DNA of 64,000 nucleotides. Origin: Halomontanus rarus. Its GTDB lineage: Archaea; Halobacteriota; Halobacteria; Halobacteriales; Natrialbaceae. Below the pieces are notes generated by a model. It saw nothing but the letters and a program-made list of their open reading frames with translations, ran no database searches and was not told the origin of the DNA. Location of the stretch: contig NZ_CP071597.1 of assembly GCF_017357405.1 (NCBI RefSeq), positions 2,170,001 to 2,234,000 on the forward strand, given 5' to 3'. Both the position numbers and the translations under genes were made by a program. How positions within the stretch are numbered: the stretch's first letter is position 1; each line of letters begins with the position of its first letter. Below are positions 16,462-25,675 of the stretch, piece after piece.

Positions 16462-18121
16462 CCGCGAGGACGAGCGAAGCGAGTCCTCGAATCGAGCGAG
16501 CGGCGATAGTCAGCCGTTCCCCGACGTGCCCGACGTCGAAGGCGTCGACGACGACGCGAGCGTGCCGCCGACGAACGGTGCTCGAGAGCACGCCCACTCG
16601 TCCGCGGATGCGCCGTCGAAGGCGATGGAGATGTCCGGACACGAACACGGCCACGAGGGAGCAGGAGCAACCGACGACAGCTGTTCCCCCAACACCTGTA
16701 CCTGTGGCGAGAAGCAGGGACAGAGCCGGAGCGAAAGCCGGAAACAGACACCAGCCAAGGCCATGACGGATGGCGCCGGCGTCGCCAACGTCGACGAGGA
16801 CGGAAACCTCGGCGACATCGAGTTCACGCCACCGGCCGAGAACGTCAGCCAGGACATCGAGGGCAAGGACCCGTCGGTGCGCGTCGGCGTTCCCGACGGC
16901 GTCGACCTCGAGACCCCGACCTACTCCATCCGGTCGGAGATGAACGACATCGAGACACCCGACGAGAAGACCTGGTTCATGGAGCTCGACGAGGCGGTCA
17001 TCGACGAGGGTCGGTGTATCCAGTGTGGGACCTGCGTCGCCGCCTGTCCCTCCGACTCGATCGGGATCGGCGACGACGACCTGCCGGAGCTCGTCAAGAT
17101 GTGTACCGGCTGTTCGCTCTGTTGGGACTTCTGTCCCCGCGGCGGCCTGCGCTACGAGCGCCAGTGGAAGATCACCGGCGGCGACGACAACGTCAAGGGC
17201 GCGGGCGACCCCATCACGGAGTTCTCCGCGAAGGTCGACGACGACTGGACCGACGGCGCCCAGGACGGCGGCGTCGTCACCGGCATCCTCGCAACCTTGC
17301 TCGAGGAAGGCGAGATCGACGGCGCGCTCATCGCCACCGAGAGCGACGAGGAAGCCTGGAAGGCCGAGAGCTACCTCGCGACCAGTCGCGAGGACCTCAT
17401 CGCCAACGCGGGAACGATCTACAACCAGACGATGGCGCTGGGCCACCTCGACCTCTCGAAGTGGGAGCACAAACTCCCCGACAAGTCCTGGGACGAGATG
17501 AGCCTCGCGCTCGTGGGCACCCCCTGCGAGATCGAGGGCATCCGCGCCCTGCAGGACTTCGAGTGGGACTACCAGAAGCAAAACGAGGGCGTCCGCGCGG
17601 TCGACTACACGATCGCGCTCATGTGCACGAAGAACTTCAACTACTACAGCCTCATGGGCGACATGATCGAGGATCAGCGGGGGATCAGCCCCGACGAGAT
17701 CGGCAAGATGGACGTCCTCCACGGCAAGATGATGGTCTACGGCCACGACGGCGAGATGATCTTAGAGGAGGACATCGAGAACTTCCACGACGCCGCCCTC
17801 AAGGGCTGTGACGAGTGTGCGGACTTCACCGGCTACGCCGCGGACATCACCGTCGGCTCGGTCGGCTCCTCCGACGAGTACTCGAGCGTCATCGTCCGGA
17901 CCGAGCAGGGGCTGAAGGCGTGGGAAGCCACGGAGCCGAGCCTCGACTACCACGACCTCGAAGACCGCGGTGCGATCGGCGGCCTCCAGAGCTGGGACAA
18001 GAAGAAGGCCTTCGAGAGCCTCCAGCGGCCGTTCGATCCCGACGCACCGCGATTCATCGACTACACGGATCACGCCGAGAACTACGGGACGGCACTGAAC
18101 CCGCACGATCAGGGCCACTGA
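16451..18121 (+). CDS. ferredoxin-FrhB fusion: coenzyme F420-type oxidoreductase beta subunit
   Basis: The 556-residue protein joins several parts. Residues about 1-110 are low-complexity and acidic, with a His-rich patch (GHEHGHEG) and a cysteine knot (CSPNTCTCG) that could bind metal. Near 189-230 is a two-cluster ferredoxin module (CIQCGTCVAACP and CTGCSLCWDFCP). The rest matches the F420 hydrogenase/dehydrogenase beta subunit (FrhB) N and C domains, including GTPCEIEGIRAL, CTKNFNYYSL and KGCDECADFTGYAAD. Such proteins oxidise F420H2 with FAD. ATG 16451 has a GAGGTG box seven bases upstream and overlaps the reductase gene, so the two are coupled. A role as electron donor to the siroheme reductase is inferred from this arrangement. 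Confidence 0.85.
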   Translation: MGTDREDERSESSNRASGDSQPFPDVPDVEGVDDDASVPPTNGAREHAHSSADAPSKAMEMSGHEHGHEGAGATDDSCSPNTCTCGEKQGQSRSESRKQTPAKAMTDGAGVANVDEDGNLGDIEFTPPAENVSQDIEGKDPSVRVGVPDGVDLETPTYSIRSEMNDIETPDEKTWFMELDEAVIDEGRCIQCGTCVAACPSDSIGIGDDDLPELVKMCTGCSLCWDFCPRGGLRYERQWKITGGDDNVKGAGDPITEFSAKVDDDWTDGAQDGGVVTGILATLLEEGEIDGALIATESDEEAWKAESYLATSREDLIANAGTIYNQTMALGHLDLSKWEHKLPDKSWDEMSLALVGTPCEIEGIRALQDFEWDYQKQNEGVRAVDYTIALMCTKNFNYYSLMGDMIEDQRGISPDEIGKMDVLHGKMMVYGHDGEMILEEDIENFHDAALKGCDECADFTGYAADITVGSVGSSDEYSSVIVRTEQGLKAWEATEPSLDYHDLEDRGAIGGLQSWDKKKAFESLQRPFDPDAPRFIDYTDHAENYGTALNPHDQGH

Positions 18122-18319
18122 GGACGCAGTCGACTGTATTCGCGTCTCCCAACCGGGCGAAGAACACCGCGTCGCCGATCACCGTTCTGCTATCGGACGT
18201 ACGCAACGAAAAGAGCGTGATTATCGGTCGGAGACGGGGAGTCGACCACCAGAACGCGCGATTCGTTCGAAAACGAACCACAGGAGTTTTGTATTTCCAT
18301 TCGGAATTCGAACAGGTTC

Positions 18320-20188
18320 ATGTCCTCACAGATCCCCCTCGAGGAACTCGCCAGCCTGCCGAGTCTCCACCACCCCCGCGTCTCTCCGGATGGCGAGCGG
18401 ATCGCCTGCTACTACGACGGGAGCGGGCGCAACGAGCTGTGCATGCTGGATCCCGAGACGGGCGAACTCACCCAGGTCAGCGACGGCGACGTGCCCCGGG
18501 ACGCCCGGTATCCGATCGAGTGGTCGCCGGACGGCGAGGCCGTCTTCTTCCACCGGGACGAGGGCGGCGACGAGCAAAACGACATCCACGCCTTCGATCT
18601 CGAGGGCGAGACGCGGGTACTCGTCGCGGACGACGGGCAGTGTATGCTTCAGGACGTCTCTCCCGAGGGCGATCGGCTGCTGTACGTCAGCGACGCGGGC
18701 GAGCAGATGAACCTCTACGAGTACGACCGCGAGCGCGATCGGAGCAGACAGTTGACGAGCTACGATCGGCCGGTGTTCGGTGCGCAGTACGACCCGGACG
18801 GCGAGCGGATCGCCTACGTCACCAACGAGCGGGACGATCTGGAAAACAGGGACGTCTACGTCGCGACCCTCGAGCGCGGTACGGAAAGCGAGCCGGCGGC
18901 AGGTGACGGCGCAGACGCTGACGGCCACAGGCTAACCCCGCGTCGACTCGAGGTGAGCCCCGAGGGCTACGAGACCGGAGTGGCCGACTGGACGCCCGAC
19001 GGCGAGGCGCTGGTGCTTTCGGACAACGAGACGAACGTCTCGCGGTGGGGGCTGTACGACCTAGAGACGGACGAACTCGAGTGGTTCGGCGACGACTCGG
19101 TCGACGAGTGGGCCTACTTCGTCCATCCCGACGGCTACGTCTTCGCCGGGCGCAACGACGGCGGGACGCAACCGCTCGTCGTCTACGATCTGGCGGGCAA
19201 CGAACTGGGGACGCCGTTCACCGACGGCGTTTCGTGGGTGATCGGGAGCCGCCGAAGCGGGGTGCTCGCCGACGGAAGCGTGCTGGCCGGACGGGTCACG
19301 CCGACCACTCGCGACGAGCTGCTCGCCGTCGATCCCGCGACCGACGAGACCCGTGTGGTCCGGAAGGCGGAGTACGGCGAGGTCGACCCGGACGCGTTCT
19401 CCGACGCCGAGTACGTTACCTACGAATCGACGGACGGCACGGAGATCGGTGCGGTTCTCTACGACAGCGGGGAACGCCCGTCGCCGGTCGTGGTGGCCGT
19501 CCACGGCGGCCCCCACGGCGACGTCAAGCTGGCGTTCGACGAACGCACGCAGTTTCTGGTCGACCGCGGGTACACGGTGCTCTGGCCGAACTTCCGCGGG
19601 TCGACCGGTCGCGGCCGGGAGTTCAAGAACGCCGTCCACGGCGACTGGGGCGGGATGGAACAGGAGGATATCGCGGCGGGCGCCCGCTGGCTCGCAGAGA
19701 AGGAGTGGATCGACGAGGATCGAATGGCCGTGTTCGGCGGCTCCTACGGCGGCTACAGCGCCTACTGGCAGTTAGTCCGGTATCCCGACCTCTGGGACGC
19801 CGGCATCGCCTGGATCGGCATCACCGACCTCCCGTCGCTGTTCGAGGAGTCGATGCCCCACTTCAAGACGATCCTGCGCGAGAACATGGGCGATCCCGAG
19901 GAGAACGAGGCGCTGTGGCGCGAGCGCAGTCCGATCACTCACGTCGAGGACATCGAGGCGGACCTACTGATGCTCCACGGGGTCAACGACCCGCGCTGTC
20001 CGATCTCGCAGGCCCGGCAGTTCCGCGACGCGCTCGAGACTCGACGCGGCTGGACCGCGGGCGAGGAGTTCGAGTACCGGGAACTCGGCGAGGAGGGCCA
20101 CGGCTCGACCGACATCGATCACAAGATCCGCGTGTTCCGTCTGCTCGCGGACTTCCTCGTCGAGCGGTTCCCGGCGGAGGCGGAGTGA
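18320..20188 (+). CDS. S9 family prolyl oligopeptidase-type peptidase
   Basis: This 622-residue serine peptidase has an N-terminal WD40/TolB-like propeller (about 1-370, repeated SPDGER and SPDGEAV blades) and a C-terminal alpha/beta hydrolase domain. The catalytic triad is visible: Ser in GGSYGGY near 475, Asp in HGVNDPRCP near 557 and His in GEEGHGST near 593. No signal peptide is seen, so it is probably cytosolic and acts on short peptides or acylated peptides. The start at 18320 is preceded by a TATA-like TTTTGTATT about 29 bases upstream. Confidence 0.92.
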   Translation: MSSQIPLEELASLPSLHHPRVSPDGERIACYYDGSGRNELCMLDPETGELTQVSDGDVPRDARYPIEWSPDGEAVFFHRDEGGDEQNDIHAFDLEGETRVLVADDGQCMLQDVSPEGDRLLYVSDAGEQMNLYEYDRERDRSRQLTSYDRPVFGAQYDPDGERIAYVTNERDDLENRDVYVATLERGTESEPAAGDGADADGHRLTPRRLEVSPEGYETGVADWTPDGEALVLSDNETNVSRWGLYDLETDELEWFGDDSVDEWAYFVHPDGYVFAGRNDGGTQPLVVYDLAGNELGTPFTDGVSWVIGSRRSGVLADGSVLAGRVTPTTRDELLAVDPATDETRVVRKAEYGEVDPDAFSDAEYVTYESTDGTEIGAVLYDSGERPSPVVVAVHGGPHGDVKLAFDERTQFLVDRGYTVLWPNFRGSTGRGREFKNAVHGDWGGMEQEDIAAGARWLAEKEWIDEDRMAVFGGSYGGYSAYWQLVRYPDLWDAGIAWIGITDLPSLFEESMPHFKTILRENMGDPEENEALWRERSPITHVEDIEADLLMLHGVNDPRCPISQARQFRDALETRRGWTAGEEFEYRELGEEGHGSTDIDHKIRVFRLLADFLVERFPAEAE

Positions 20189-20215
20189 GCCGGCACTGAC
20201 GACCGGCGCCGCCGC

Positions 20216-21052
20216 TCAGAGCGTCGCGCCGACTTCGTCGGCGACCTCGCGGACGTAGGCGCGGGCCCGCTCGTAGGCCTGCTCGCTGTCTAAGTGCTCG
20301 AGGAGCACCGGCAGGTCGTCGTCTAGGTCGTCCAGCACGGAGAGGAGGACGTGGTAGTCGAGTTCGCCGGCGCCGGGACGGACCTCGTCGACGTGAACGG
20401 TTAGTTCGTCGGCCAGCGTCACGTCTTTCAGGTGGACGACCTCGATGTCGTCGCCGAACTCGGCGACGAACTCGCGGACGAATTCGGCGTCGCGGGCGTG
20501 CCGCCGGGGACTCGTGATCATGTTGACCGGGTCGAAGTGCACACCGAAGGCCTCGCGATCGATCGCGTCGACGAGCCGTCGGTAGCTCTCGACGTCGTGG
20601 GGGTAGATCCAGGGCATCGGCTCGAGCGTGTAGACGGCGTCCTCGGGCTCGACGCCGTCGACGATCTCCTGGACGGCGTCGACGATGCGATAGAACGTCT
20701 CGTCCGAGAAGTTCTCGGGGTGGGGGCCGTCCCAGGTCTCGCCGCGAGAACCGGCGACGTCGACCGCACAGCGCGCGCCCAGGTCGTCGGCGAGCTGGAG
20801 GGCGCGCTGACACTGGTCGATGCCCGCCGCCCGTGTTTCGGGGTCGTCGCTGATCGGGTTGGCGCCCCACGCGCCGACCTCGGCGATTTCGACGTCGGCC
20901 GCCTCGGCGGCCTCGCGGTAGGCGCGGACGGTCTCGTCGCTCGCGTCCGGGCCGACGGGTGCAGCTGCAGCGCGGTAGCCACGTTCCTCGAGGTCGGCGA
21001 TCCACGCGTTCGGATCCGATTCGTCAGTGTCGACTGGGCCACCGAGTCGCAT
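20216..21052 (-). CDS. sugar phosphate isomerase/epimerase-type TIM barrel
   Basis: This 278-residue AP endonuclease 2/xylose isomerase-like TIM barrel starts MRLGGPVDTDE. Barrel-strand signatures include YTLEPMPWIYP, FGVHFDPVNMI and IEVVHLKDVTL, which bring the Glu, Asp and His residues that coordinate a metal in this superfamily. The substrate is not readable. It is divergent from the enolase-superfamily dehydratase, with about 140 bases between starts, and near an oxidoreductase of the Gfo/Idh/MocA type, so a shared carbohydrate pathway is likely. Confidence 0.87.
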   Translation of the reverse strand: MRLGGPVDTDESDPNAWIADLEERGYRAAAAPVGPDASDETVRAYREAAEAADVEIAEVGAWGANPISDDPETRAAGIDQCQRALQLADDLGARCAVDVAGSRGETWDGPHPENFSDETFYRIVDAVQEIVDGVEPEDAVYTLEPMPWIYPHDVESYRRLVDAIDREAFGVHFDPVNMITSPRRHARDAEFVREFVAEFGDDIEVVHLKDVTLADELTVHVDEVRPGAGELDYHVLLSVLDDLDDDLPVLLEHLDSEQAYERARAYVREVADEVGATL

Positions 21053-21193
21053 GGTGTCGACAACTCTCCAAGCTGGTGAAAGGCTGTGGGTCCCGGGGGT
21101 GGCTGCCGCGATCGGCCGTGTTCGAGAGGGCGCAGAATCGGAACTGCCGGCCGACGGGCCAAGATTGAACCGGCGTGCGAGAGATATACAGGC

Positions 21194-22423
21194 ATGGCAG
21201 ACGACACACCCGAGGACACGCCGGAGTACGTCATCCCGCCGGGAGGCGGCGTCCCGTGGATGGACTTCACGAGAGACGAGACGCATCGACCCCCCGAGCG
21301 CGACCTCGAGATCACCGACGTTTCGACGATGACTCTGCAGGGGAACTTCCGCTGGGGGCTCGTGAAGGTCGAGACCGACGCCGGGGTGTCCGGCATCGGC
21401 GAGGTCCACGGCAGCGGGCCGGACGACCCCGGTCGGCTGGAGGGGCAGAACCCCCTCGACGTCGAACGCCTGCGCGACGTCATGTGGGAGCCCGGGCCGG
21501 GCGTCGAGATGGCGCTGTGGGACATCAAGGGGAAGGTCCTCGACGTGCCGGTGTACGAACTGCTGGGCGGGAAGTACCGCGACGAGGTGCGGGTGTACTG
21601 TGACACCCACGGCGGGGAGTCGCTGGGCGAAGCCCAGTCCGGGAGCGTCGATCCCCGGGAGGTGTACACGCCGCGTTCCTACGCCGAAGCCGCTCGCGAG
21701 GTCGTCGATGCCGGCTTCGACGCGCTGAAGTTCGACCTCGACGTGCGGACCCACGCCGACGTCGACACCGCCGCGCGGCGACTCGACAACGAGGCGATCG
21801 AGCACAAGGTCTCGCTCGTCGAGGCCGTCCGCGAGGAGATCGGCGACGACGTCGACCTCGGGTTCGACCTCCACTGGAACTTCACAGTCGAGACGGCGAC
21901 GCGATTGGCAACGAAACTCGAGCCCTACGACCTGGCGTGGCTCGAGGACCCGGTTCCGCCCCGGAAGTACGACGCCCATCGACGGGTTCGGGAGGCGACC
22001 AGCGTGCCGATCATGACCGGCGAGAACCTCCGCGACCCGGGGGAGTTCAAGCAGATGCTCGACGCCGAAGGGATGGACGTCGCCGCGCCCGATCCGCACA
22101 ACTGCGGCGGACTGCGGAACTTCGAGCGGATCGCGAACCTCTGCGACCTCGAGGGGATTCCGGTCGTGGCACACAACATCGCCAGCCCCGTCGCCACGGT
22201 CGCGGCGGCCCACGCCGCGGCGGCGGTTCCCAACTTCGTCGCCCTCGAGTACCACGCCTTCGACGTGCCGTGGTGGGAGGATCTCGTGAGTCGAACCGGC
22301 GAAAGCGGCCCGATCCTCGCGAACGGCCGCATCGACCTGCCGGAGGGGCCGGGACTCGGCATCGAGATCGATCCCGACGTCGCCGAGCGGTACGCCCTCG
22401 AGGGAGAGGAGTCGATTTTCTGA
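21194..22423 (+). CDS. enolase-superfamily sugar-acid dehydratase
   Basis: This 409-residue member of the mandelate racemase/muconate-lactonizing group probably dehydrates an aldonic acid. The C-terminal barrel shows the metal ligands Asp in GFDLHWN, Glu in WLEDPVPP and Glu in TGENL, and a late histidine in AHNIASP. At the first catalytic position the motif is K-F-D (LKFDLDV) instead of K-x-K, so chemistry and substrate may differ from the typical subgroup. Its neighbours, an isomerase-like barrel and a Gfo/Idh/MocA oxidoreductase, support a sugar-acid route. The start MADDTPEDTPEYVIPPGGG suits the long N-terminal arm seen here. Confidence 0.87.
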   Translation: MADDTPEDTPEYVIPPGGGVPWMDFTRDETHRPPERDLEITDVSTMTLQGNFRWGLVKVETDAGVSGIGEVHGSGPDDPGRLEGQNPLDVERLRDVMWEPGPGVEMALWDIKGKVLDVPVYELLGGKYRDEVRVYCDTHGGESLGEAQSGSVDPREVYTPRSYAEAAREVVDAGFDALKFDLDVRTHADVDTAARRLDNEAIEHKVSLVEAVREEIGDDVDLGFDLHWNFTVETATRLATKLEPYDLAWLEDPVPPRKYDAHRRVREATSVPIMTGENLRDPGEFKQMLDAEGMDVAAPDPHNCGGLRNFERIANLCDLEGIPVVAHNIASPVATVAAAHAAAAVPNFVALEYHAFDVPWWEDLVSRTGESGPILANGRIDLPEGPGLGIEIDPDVAERYALEGEESIF

Positions 22424-22444
22424 GGGTGTGAGTACCGTCGAGGC

Positions 22445-23503
22445 TCACCACGACGTGATCGTCACGTCCCGCAGCGGTCGCTCGAGCGGCACCGACACGC
22501 GCCCGCCGGTCGCGCTCGAGACGTAGAACCCGACGAGTATCTCGAGGGTGTGACAGGCCTGCCGGCCCGGCGAGACGTTTTCGGCCGTTCCCTCGATGAG
22601 GTCGATCGCGTGTGCGGCGGCGTTAGCGAAGCCCTGCTCGTGGTCGTCCGCGTAGCCGCCGGACGGCGAGTCCCGCTCCGTCCCGTCGCCGTCCCAGTAG
22701 CGCCAGCCGTCGACGTCCGTCGTGAGCCGACCGTCGCTCCCGGTGAACCGGGCGTGGAACCCGGTCGCGTCGCGAGGGGCGGTGCCGTCGAAGGTGACGA
22801 AGATCCCGTCGTCCGTGCAGACGAACCCGCCACCGCCGGCGTCGTCGACCCGTCGATCCGCGAGGTGTGCGGCGGCCTCGTTCTCGCCGGTGACGTGGCC
22901 CGCGATCGACGCAGCGCGCGCCTCGAGCAGGTAGACCGCGAGGTCGACCACGTGGGTTCCCACGCGCAGCAGTTCCATACTGGAGCCGGCGACGACCGAG
23001 TGAACCTCGCCGAGCAGTCCGTCGTCGATCGCCGCCCGGAGCGCCTGCGTCTGGCGCTGGAAGCGCAGCGAGTGGTTGATCACGAGTTCGACGCCGGCGT
23101 CCTCGCAGGTCTCGACCATCGCCTCCCCGTCGGCGACCGAGCACGCGATCGGTTTCTCACACCAGATTACCTCTGGATCGCCGATTCGGACCGCGTCCTC
23201 GACGTGCTCGCGGTGGAGCATCGACGGCGTACAGACCGAGATCACGTCCAGATCCTCCGCCTCGAGCATGGCCTCGTGGCCGCGATACCGACGCGCTTCC
23301 GGAACGTCCCACGCGCGCCCGAACCGCTCGAGGGCGTCCGCGTCGACGTCGGCGATCGCGGCGAGTTCGACGCCGTCGGCGGCACGGTAGCCGCCCGCGT
23401 GGCTCGCGTCGACCGGATCGTCGTCGATGTCGTCTTCGGAACCGCCGTAGATGCCCATGCCAGCGACGCCGCCGGTACCGATGATCCCCGCACGGTATGT
23501 CAT
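22445..23503 (-). CDS. Gfo/Idh/MocA family oxidoreductase
   Basis: This 352-residue NAD(P)-dependent dehydrogenase has the Rossmann start MTYRAGIIGTGGVAGMGIYG and the WCEKPIACSVADGEAM motif, whose EKP lysine is catalytic in the family, followed by the C-terminal alpha/beta domain. It acts on sugars, inositols or related alcohols; the substrate is not fixed by sequence. It is convergent with the enolase-superfamily dehydratase with 21 bases between stops, and belongs to the same small carbohydrate group. Confidence 0.9.
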   Translation of the reverse strand: MTYRAGIIGTGGVAGMGIYGGSEDDIDDDPVDASHAGGYRAADGVELAAIADVDADALERFGRAWDVPEARRYRGHEAMLEAEDLDVISVCTPSMLHREHVEDAVRIGDPEVIWCEKPIACSVADGEAMVETCEDAGVELVINHSLRFQRQTQALRAAIDDGLLGEVHSVVAGSSMELLRVGTHVVDLAVYLLEARAASIAGHVTGENEAAAHLADRRVDDAGGGGFVCTDDGIFVTFDGTAPRDATGFHARFTGSDGRLTTDVDGWRYWDGDGTERDSPSGGYADDHEQGFANAAAHAIDLIEGTAENVSPGRQACHTLEILVGFYVSSATGGRVSVPLERPLRDVTITSW

Positions 23504-23690
23504 ACACTCGGACGCAACTCCCAGAACCGTGAACCTTCGGCCCGGGTGATGGCGTCGGCTCGAGGACGGTCGCCGGCGGTTCGCCGGCCGAATCGTTCTC
23601 GAGGGAGACAGTGCGAGTGGAGAACGGAACGTCAGAAGGCACGAAGACGACGGGTTCGGGGTGGTTCGAAGGCGACGCGATAGTGACCGC

Positions 23691-24176
23691 TCAGTCGGTA
23701 CGGTAGTCCTCTCGCTGACCGACTTTCAGGAACGCGAGGGCTGCGCCGAGAAGCGCGGTGTTCTTGAGGAAGTGGATCACTTCCTGCTGTTTCTGTTCCG
23801 GATCGTCGTGATTCCAGAAGTCGTGCATCACCGGCGTGATACTGACCAGGAACCCGGCGATTGCGGCGGCCGCTGCGGACGGAATCCGCCACAGCGCGAC
23901 GCCGATCCCGCCCAGCAGGAGCCCGCCGCTGATCGCAGGAACGGAGACGTTCGGCGCGGGCGCGTTCTTGGATTCGGCGTACGCGATGCGCCCCTCGAGG
24001 TTCCGGAGGTTGTCGAGCGCGTTGAACGCGAGCACCCCGCCGAACAGGACGCGTCCGGCGCGAAACAGCGTGCTTTCGGTGAGCGGGTGCGATTGCTGGT
24101 CGGTCTCGGCCGTCGGTTCCGCCCGCCGGGTCGTTTGGCTGTCGCTTCGGTCAGTGGTCTGGAAGAGCCGACTCAT
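23691..24176 (-). CDS. DoxX family membrane protein
   Basis: The 161-residue protein has a hydrophilic N-terminal tail (about 1-35) and four predicted membrane helices, with the DoxX-like opening FRAGRVLFGGVLAFNALDN and a conserved HDFWNHDDPEQKQ loop, also seen in this family. DoxX-type proteins are linked to quinone or sulfur redox chemistry, but the role is not defined here. ATG 24176 is chosen as the first that precedes the folded region. It is divergent from the MFS transporter. Confidence 0.8.
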   Translation of the reverse strand: MSRLFQTTDRSDSQTTRRAEPTAETDQQSHPLTESTLFRAGRVLFGGVLAFNALDNLRNLEGRIAYAESKNAPAPNVSVPAISGGLLLGGIGVALWRIPSAAAAAIAGFLVSITPVMHDFWNHDDPEQKQQEVIHFLKNTALLGAALAFLKVGQREDYRTD

Positions 24177-24216
24177 CACTCGAGGGAGGGACTTGAACGG
24201 GATAGGCGTGGTCGTG

Positions 24217-24230
24217 GCACCTGCAGGTGC
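24217..24230. promoter_or_regulatory. 14-bp perfect palindrome between divergent genes
   Basis: GCACCTGCAGGTGC is its own reverse complement. It sits 41 bases before the DoxX start and about 135 before the MFS start. It may be an operator for a dimeric regulator. A chance occurrence is possible, since it includes a common CTGCAG core. Confidence 0.35.
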
Positions 24231-24364
24231 ATCCAGCACGGGTGTCAGTGTGTCACAGTCTCAGAGAACACCTCGCATGTTCGCCGACACCGAGGCGAGT
24301 CCCGGAAAACGGCGGGGCGATTCCAAAGAGGAAGGGGAATGGCTGTCGGAGTGGCACGTACCCG

Positions 24365-25585
24365 ATGCACTGGCGATACCGGGATACCGTCCTCACGCTG
24401 TGTACCGTCGCCCTCTTCGTGACGATGGTCGGCCGGCTGGCGATCAGCCCCGTCGTCCCCGATATCGCCGCCGAATTCGAGATTTCGAACACGCTGATCG
24501 GTCTCGCGCTGACCGGCATGTGGGTAGCCTACGCGCTCGCACAGTTTCCGAGCGGCGTTCTGGCCGACCGGTTCGGCGAGCGCCTCGTCATCCTCGCGTC
24601 GGTCGGCGGCACCGGCCTGACCGCGCTCGTGATCGTCGCCGCGCCCACCTTCGGCGTCTTCGTCCTGGGAACGGTTCTGCTCGGCGCCGTCGCCGGCCTC
24701 CACTACAGCGTCGCGACCGCACTGCTCACCCGGATCTACGACGACATCGGGACCGCGATCGGACTCCACAACGCCGGCGCACCCATCGCCGGACTGGTGA
24801 CGCCGATCGTCGTCTCTCAGGTCGCCGTCTCCTACGGCTGGCGACCCGCCGTCGCGGTGGCCGCGGCTCTCGCCCTGCCGCTTTTCGTGCTCATCACGTG
24901 GGGCATCCGACCGACGGAACCGCGCCGACCCGACCAGCCGATGCGCGAGCGCCTCGAGTTGGGCCCCATCCTCGAGTTGCTCTCCCGGCCGACGATCGTC
25001 TTCACGGGCGTCATCGCCGTCATCTCGGACTTTACGTGGCAGGCGATGGCTTCCTTTTTGCCGACCTTCTTCGTCCAGTACCACGGCTACTCCCGGACGC
25101 TGGCGGGGACACTGTTCGCGGCGTACTTCGTGGCCCAGGGGGTGTTACAGGTCGGTGTCGGCGTACTCGCCGATCGAATCGGGCGCGACGTGACGACGGC
25201 GATCTGCATGGTCGCCGGTATCGCCGGCCTGTCGTTGCTCGTCGCCGGGCCCGAGGCCGGGGCCGTCGCTGCACCGGGCTTCGGTTCGGGGTTCGCTTCC
25301 GAACTCGGCGCGGTCGGCGCCGGCATCGTCCTGCTCGGGTTGAGCATGGGTTGGTCGGCGGCGGTGTTCCCCCGGTTCATGGACCACCTCTCGGCGGCCG
25401 AGCAAAGCTCAGGGTTCGGTCTGATCCGGACCGTCTACATGGTCGTCGCCGCGTCGGGGTCGGTCGTCGTCGGTCTCCTCGCGGATCTGTTCGGGTGGGC
25501 CGTTTCCTTCGGATTCCTGATCGCGCTGCTGGCGGGGGTCTGCGCACTGCTCGCCGCGAACGAAGCGTTCGGTCTCGAGTACTGA
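24365..25585 (+). CDS. MFS transporter
   Basis: This 406-residue polytopic membrane protein has about twelve hydrophobic helices and the major-facilitator loop motif GVLADRFGERLV after helix 2, repeated in the second half as GVLADRIGRDV. The domain layout suits an exporter or organic-anion transporter. The substrate cannot be inferred. ATG 24365 gives the usual short cytosolic N-terminus (MHWRYRDTV). It ends about 90 bases before the DUF502 gene. Confidence 0.9.
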   Translation: MHWRYRDTVLTLCTVALFVTMVGRLAISPVVPDIAAEFEISNTLIGLALTGMWVAYALAQFPSGVLADRFGERLVILASVGGTGLTALVIVAAPTFGVFVLGTVLLGAVAGLHYSVATALLTRIYDDIGTAIGLHNAGAPIAGLVTPIVVSQVAVSYGWRPAVAVAAALALPLFVLITWGIRPTEPRRPDQPMRERLELGPILELLSRPTIVFTGVIAVISDFTWQAMASFLPTFFVQYHGYSRTLAGTLFAAYFVAQGVLQVGVGVLADRIGRDVTTAICMVAGIAGLSLLVAGPEAGAVAAPGFGSGFASELGAVGAGIVLLGLSMGWSAAVFPRFMDHLSAAEQSSGFGLIRTVYMVVAASGSVVVGLLADLFGWAVSFGFLIALLAGVCALLAANEAFGLEY

Positions 25586-25675
25586 CGCGTGCCGGAGAGT
25601 CGACGATCCGCGCTCGCCGTCGTCCACAACCTACTCAAAGGTCGGGTGGGTAGAGTCTCGAGTGAACGCACAAGG

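Noticed and set aside
16433-17746. 437-codon minus-strand open frame opposite the FrhB-like gene
   Set aside because: The sense strand encodes clear ferredoxin and FrhB motifs; the antisense translation has none.
21053-22255. long N-terminal extension of the isomerase-like gene running opposite the dehydratase
   Set aside because: The extension is antisense to the dehydratase; the isomerase starts naturally at 21052.
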